Shown one piece after another: positions 6,424 through 8,856 of a stretch of DNA of 8,856 nt. The number at the start of each line of letters is the position of its first letter. Within the stretch, counting starts at the first letter, position 1. The translations under genes and the position numbers were made by a program. Under the pieces are notes generated by a model. That model was not told where the DNA came from. It saw only the letters and a list, made by a program, of their open reading frames with translations, and made no database searches. This DNA comes from Candidatus Moraniibacteriota bacterium (lineage in GTDB: Bacteria > Patescibacteriota > Minisyncoccia > CAIUEV01 > JAHKAQ01): assembly GCA_014729445.1 (NCBI GenBank), contig WJJX01000071.1:1-8856 (forward strand). Direction: 5' to 3'.

Positions 6424-7359
6424 CTATTTAATCTTTTTTATAAATTCGGGCACCAGTTGTTTTTTGCGAGAGACAACTCCCGGCATTTGCATGACAGCAT
6501 TTTCGACTTTAAAATTCTGGAAAGTTTTTTTTGCGGTTTCTTCCTCGTTTTTTCCGATTAAAATTAAGGAAGTTTGATTTTTCAAAATATCTACGGCGCC
6601 GAAGAACATTAAATCAAGATTGTCTTTGCTTTTCTTTTGGCTTAAAGCTTTTCTGATTTTTTGTTCCATCTCAAAAATGGGTTTTACGTCGACGGTTTCA
6701 AAAACGCCGATGCCGGTTTTTTTAGAACCGAATTTAAATTCTTTATAATCGGTGGTGATAATATCTTTAGGCAGAATGCCGGTCAAATCGGATTTTGCTT
6801 CAAACATCTCTTTGGCCAACTGGTTTGGGTTGATTTTAGCCAAATCAGCCAGCTCTTTGGCCAGTTTTTTATCCTCATTAGTGGTTGTCGGTGAACTGAA
6901 TTTAAGGGTATCGGACAGAATCCCGCAAAGCAAGAGAGAGGCGGTCTTTTTAGAAATTTTCAGACCGTAATCTTTAAACATTTTAGTAACAATCGAACAT
7001 GAACTGCCGATTGGCTCCACTCGAAAAATTACCGGATAGTCTTTTTTGAAACAAATGTCCAGTTTATGGTGATCAACCAGACCCTCGATTTCAACTTTTT
7101 TAAACTCAACAGGGGATTGAGATTCCTCGTTGAAATCGACCAAAAACACCTTTTCTTTTTTAGTCGGTTTTTTAAAAAGGGCCGGTTTATCGATTTTAAA
7201 TTTTTTAAGGATAAACTTGGTTTCATTGTTCGGTTTTTCGGAAATTTTGGCTTGGGCCTTAAAGAGTTTGGCTTTGTTTAGAAGTTCTTCCAAGCAGATG
7301 GCGGCACAAGTTGCGTCGGTGTCTTGATTAGTGTGCCCCAGAATCGTTACCTTTTCCAT
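6424..7359 (-). CDS. ppaC: Manganese-dependent (family II) inorganic pyrophosphatase, DHH superfamily
   Basis: This enzyme hydrolyses pyrophosphate to two phosphates, pulling nucleotide- and tRNA-charging reactions forward in the cytoplasm. The 311-residue product aligns closely with the Bacillus subtilis enzyme. The metal ligands are all present: H9, D13 and D15 in GHTNQDTDA, D75 in LVDFNE, D96-H97-H98 (the DHH motif), and D150 in GILSDT. The substrate-binding SRKKQ (297-301) is also in place near the C-terminus. RVEPIGSS (113-120) and FSSPTTTNED (154-163) are further family marks. One difference is that the residue after D75, His in B. subtilis, is Phe76; the neighbouring ligands are intact, so activity is expected. 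There is no CBS/DRTGG regulatory insert. It lies 40 bases after nusA and 22 before tig. The contrast with the ligand-less DHH protein at 1035-2147 is clear. Confidence 0.93.
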   Translation of the reverse strand: MEKVTILGHTNQDTDATCAAICLEELLNKAKLFKAQAKISEKPNNETKFILKKFKIDKPALFKKPTKKEKVFLVDFNEESQSPVEFKKVEIEGLVDHHKLDICFKKDYPVIFRVEPIGSSCSIVTKMFKDYGLKISKKTASLLLCGILSDTLKFSSPTTTNEDKKLAKELADLAKINPNQLAKEMFEAKSDLTGILPKDIITTDYKEFKFGSKKTGIGVFETVDVKPIFEMEQKIRKALSQKKSKDNLDLMFFGAVDILKNQTSLILIGKNEEETAKKTFQNFKVENAVMQMPGVVSRKKQLVPEFIKKIK

Positions 7360-7399
7360 TTTTTTAACTTAATATTTAGTGAAATGATTTTAATGATTT

Positions 7400-8671
7400 T
7401 TATTTTTTTTCCTTCTTTGTCTTTTCATCCTTCTTTTTATTGTTTTTTTTCTTGTCTTTGCCCGCTGATTGATCGTTTTTTTCTTCGTTTTGATCTTCCT
7501 TGGGTTCCTCGGAATCCTCCTTGCCGGATGCGACTTCTTCTTGAGCTTGGGAATCCTCTTCGGTTAACACATCAATTTTCCAGCCGGTAAGTTTTGCCGC
7601 TAAGCGGACATTTTGTCCTCTTTTGCCGATAGCCAGGCTTAATTGATCCGGATCAACCGTAACAATGGCTTTTTTTTCCTTTTCGTCGATTTCCACAAAT
7701 TTAACTTTTGCCGGCGCTAAAGCTTGACTGATATAGATTTTTGGATCTTCATTGTATTCTATAATATCTATTTTTTCTCCCCCTAATTCATCAATAATAG
7801 CCTGAACGCGTATTCCTTTCTGTCCAACGCATGAACCTATAGGATCGATGCCCTCCTCTTCGCTTTTAATCGACATTTTGGAACGCGATCCCGGCTCTCT
7901 GGCAATCGAGACAATTTTTACAGTACCGGAAAAGATTTCAGGGACTTCCAGATAGAATAATTTAGAAACCAATTTGGGATTGGAGCGCGATAAAATTACG
8001 GTTGTATCCTTAAATTCTTGACTCACTCTATCCACGTAAACTTTAATACGTTGTCCGATTCTATAAGTTTCGCTCGGGACCTGTTCACCAGGGAATAAAA
8101 CTCCGACCATTTTTCCAAGATCAAGATAAACATTTCGATTTTCGACTCGCTGAACTGTAGCTGAAATCACTTCTCCCTCTTTATCCTTGAACTCTTCATA
8201 CAGATTGTTTCTTTCGGCTTCTCTTAATTTTTGAATAATTACTTGCTTGGCGTTTTGAGCGGCCACCCGGCCGAATTTATTCTCTGGCGGCAGATCAATC
8301 TTAAATTCTTCACCCACTTTAATATTTTTGTCGAATTTTTTGGCTTCTTTAAGTCGGATATCCCTTTCTTCATTATACCTTGGCAAGGCATCTTCATCCA
8401 ATTGAGCCGTTTGATCCATTTGCTCATCGAAATTGCGGGTGCTTTCATCAACCACTTCTTTGATTTGATAAAAACTGGCAGTTTGAGTTGAGGGGTCGAA
8501 ATTGGCTTTGATTATCTGGCCTTTCTTGCCATAGTCTTTTTTATAAGCGGCCGCTAATGCGTCTCCGATAATTTCAATCACTTTGTTCTTATCCAAACCT
8601 TTTTCTTCGCAAATCATACTCACAGCTCCTGAAAGTTCTTTTATATTTACGTTTTGAAACTCTTGATTCAT
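7400..8671 (-). CDS. nusA: Transcription termination/antitermination factor NusA
   Basis: NusA binds RNA polymerase and nascent RNA, modulating pausing, intrinsic termination and antitermination. The 423-residue product shows the N-terminal polymerase-binding domain (1-160; AAQNAKQVIIQKLREAER at 137-154 is diagnostic), an S1 RNA-binding domain (about 165-230), KH1 with its GxxG loop G283-QK-G286 inside DPIGSCVGQKG, and KH2 with G349-KR-G352 inside LAIGKRGQNVRLA. Relative to E. coli, the N-terminal domain has extra residues at about 75-110, rich in Asp/Glu/Gln. After residue 370 there are no acidic AR repeats; a low-complexity tail of about 50 residues goes from Glu/Asp-rich to almost pure Lys/Glu/Asn. 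It is the first gene of the leftward run; rimP is not upstream within the window and infB is not downstream. No Shine-Dalgarno precedes the ATG. Confidence 0.95.
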   Translation of the reverse strand: MNQEFQNVNIKELSGAVSMICEEKGLDKNKVIEIIGDALAAAYKKDYGKKGQIIKANFDPSTQTASFYQIKEVVDESTRNFDEQMDQTAQLDEDALPRYNEERDIRLKEAKKFDKNIKVGEEFKIDLPPENKFGRVAAQNAKQVIIQKLREAERNNLYEEFKDKEGEVISATVQRVENRNVYLDLGKMVGVLFPGEQVPSETYRIGQRIKVYVDRVSQEFKDTTVILSRSNPKLVSKLFYLEVPEIFSGTVKIVSIAREPGSRSKMSIKSEEEGIDPIGSCVGQKGIRVQAIIDELGGEKIDIIEYNEDPKIYISQALAPAKVKFVEIDEKEKKAIVTVDPDQLSLAIGKRGQNVRLAAKLTGWKIDVLTEEDSQAQEEVASGKEDSEEPKEDQNEEKNDQSAGKDKKKNNKKKDEKTKKEKK

Positions 8672-8697
8672 TTTATTTCATTAATATTAAATTTTTT

Positions 8698-8726
8698 AAA
8701 AATAAATTCCGGTCAAGGCCGGAATT
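8698..8726 (-). terminator. Stem-loop with T-rich run in the nusA leader; terminator or attenuator candidate
   Basis: AATTCCGG (8705-8712) and CCGGAATT (8719-8726) form a perfect 8-base-pair stem with a 6-base loop. On the minus strand the stem is followed by TATTTTT (8704-8698) and then an A run, the layout of an intrinsic terminator. On the plus strand it is followed by GCATCTTTAC, a poor tract, so leftward action is favoured. It ends about 27 bases before the nusA ATG, so it could end an upstream leftward transcript or attenuate nusA itself. Confidence 0.5.
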
Positions 8727-8732
8727 GCATCT

Positions 8733-8751
8733 TTACTCTTTTTTAGAGTAA
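8733..8751. repeat. 7-bp inverted repeat overlapping the putative nusA -10 element
   Basis: TTACTCT (8733-8739) and AGAGTAA (8745-8751) are exact reverse complements around a five-T loop. The right arm contains the proposed -10 hexamer of the nusA promoter (8750-8745). It could be an operator or a short hairpin in a longer leader; the short stem could also be chance in AT-rich DNA. Confidence 0.35.
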
Positions 8752-8773
8752 TGGAATGGGGGAGGAATGTCAA
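8745..8773 (-). promoter_or_regulatory. Putative sigma70-type promoter of the nusA-ppaC-tig-clpP-ruvA run
   Basis: On the minus strand a perfect -35 TTGACA (8773-8768) is followed after 17 bases by TACTCT (8750-8745). That hexamer keeps the most important -10 bases (first T, second A, last T) but matches only three of six. Transcription would start near 8738, giving a leader of about 67 bases that contains the 8705-8726 stem-loop. No comparably strong promoter was seen in the short gaps inside the run, consistent with this driving all five genes. Confidence 0.45.
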
Positions 8774-8786
8774 CTGATTAAAATGA

Positions 8787-8798
8787 TTCAAATTTGAA
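8787..8798. promoter_or_regulatory. Palindrome TTCAAATTTGAA, candidate operator
   Basis: This perfect 12-base palindrome lies between the leftward nusA promoter and a rightward promoter, and overlaps the -35 of the latter. Its ten-base core TCAAATTTGA is identical to the core of the palindrome at 2212-2223 in the other divergent intergenic region. I did not find that core elsewhere in the window by eye. Confidence 0.35.
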
Positions 8799-8822
8799 AT
8801 TTTAGGCAATAAGAGTTATAAA
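8794..8822 (+). promoter_or_regulatory. Putative rightward promoter for a gene beyond the window
   Basis: TTGAAA (8794-8799, five of six) and TATAAA (8817-8822, five of six) are separated by exactly 17 bases, with a further TATAAT at 8823-8828. Transcription would start near 8829 and leave the window to the right. No start codon with an open frame follows within the remaining bases, so the gene it serves is not visible. The stretch 8672-8856 contains no coding sequence I can support. Confidence 0.4.
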
Positions 8823-8856
8823 TATAATATGCATTAAGTCATATTGATTTTTTTAA

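Noticed and set aside
6307..6561. Plus-strand frames rich in Phe/Ser/Leu opposite tig, ppaC and nusA (also 5866-6189, 7324-7590, 8231-8491)
   Set aside because: Phe/Leu/Ser-rich pseudo-membrane sequences arise from the complement of Lys/Glu-rich codons; the minus-strand genes explain these regions fully.
6424..7359. ppaC as another NrnA-like exonuclease
   Set aside because: GHTNQDTDA, the DHH spacing, RVEPIGSS and the C-terminal SRKKQ are specific to family II pyrophosphatases.
1..8856. CRISPR array, tRNA/rRNA, transposon, prophage or defence system
   Set aside because: No spaced direct repeats, tRNA-like folds, transposase/integrase motifs or terminal repeats were seen; nearly all DNA is covered by housekeeping genes.

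Overview
The window is an ordinary, gene-dense bacterial chromosome segment of low G+C (judged by eye, not counted). It holds ten protein genes in two rightward and two leftward runs. Three things suggest an uncultured Patescibacteria/CPR-type (for example Parcubacteria-like) genome: compact, AT-rich genes with very short spacers; a NusA with an enlarged N-terminal domain and a Lys/Glu-rich tail; and an unusual DHH-fold protein beside core housekeeping genes. This placement is inference. TGA is a normal stop codon here (it ends the first gene and rarA), so lineages that read UGA as glycine are unlikely.

Left part, 1-1017 (+): the 3' end of a polytopic membrane protein, probably a GT39/STT3-like glycosyltransferase, is followed by a small one-helix membrane protein of unknown function. 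Then 1035-2147 (-): a DHH/NrnA-type protein in which nearly every metal-ligand position is substituted, probably a pseudoenzyme. From a divergent intergenic region (2148-2281), tsaE and rarA run rightward (2282-3906) as a two-gene unit: tRNA t6A synthesis and replication-fork maintenance.

Right part, 8671 down to 3911 (-): five genes in one direction with gaps of 6-40 bases, nusA - ppaC - tig - clpP - ruvA. They probably form one operon covering transcription elongation/termination, pyrophosphate hydrolysis, nascent-chain folding, proteolysis and Holliday-junction processing. It meets rarA tail to tail with only 4 bases between the stop codons.

The only stretches without genes are 2148-2281 and 8672-8856; no gap reaches 300 bases. 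Both carry plausible sigma70-type promoters and a 10-base palindrome TCAAATTTGA that I found nowhere else in the window. The nusA leader also contains a stem-loop followed by a T-rich run that resembles an intrinsic terminator or attenuator. No start codon has a convincing Shine-Dalgarno sequence at normal spacing.

I found no tRNA, rRNA, CRISPR array, insertion sequence, phage gene or defence island. Nothing here supports a claim of a dramatic new system. The best leads are the degenerate DHH protein and the regulatory architecture of the two divergent intergenic regions.
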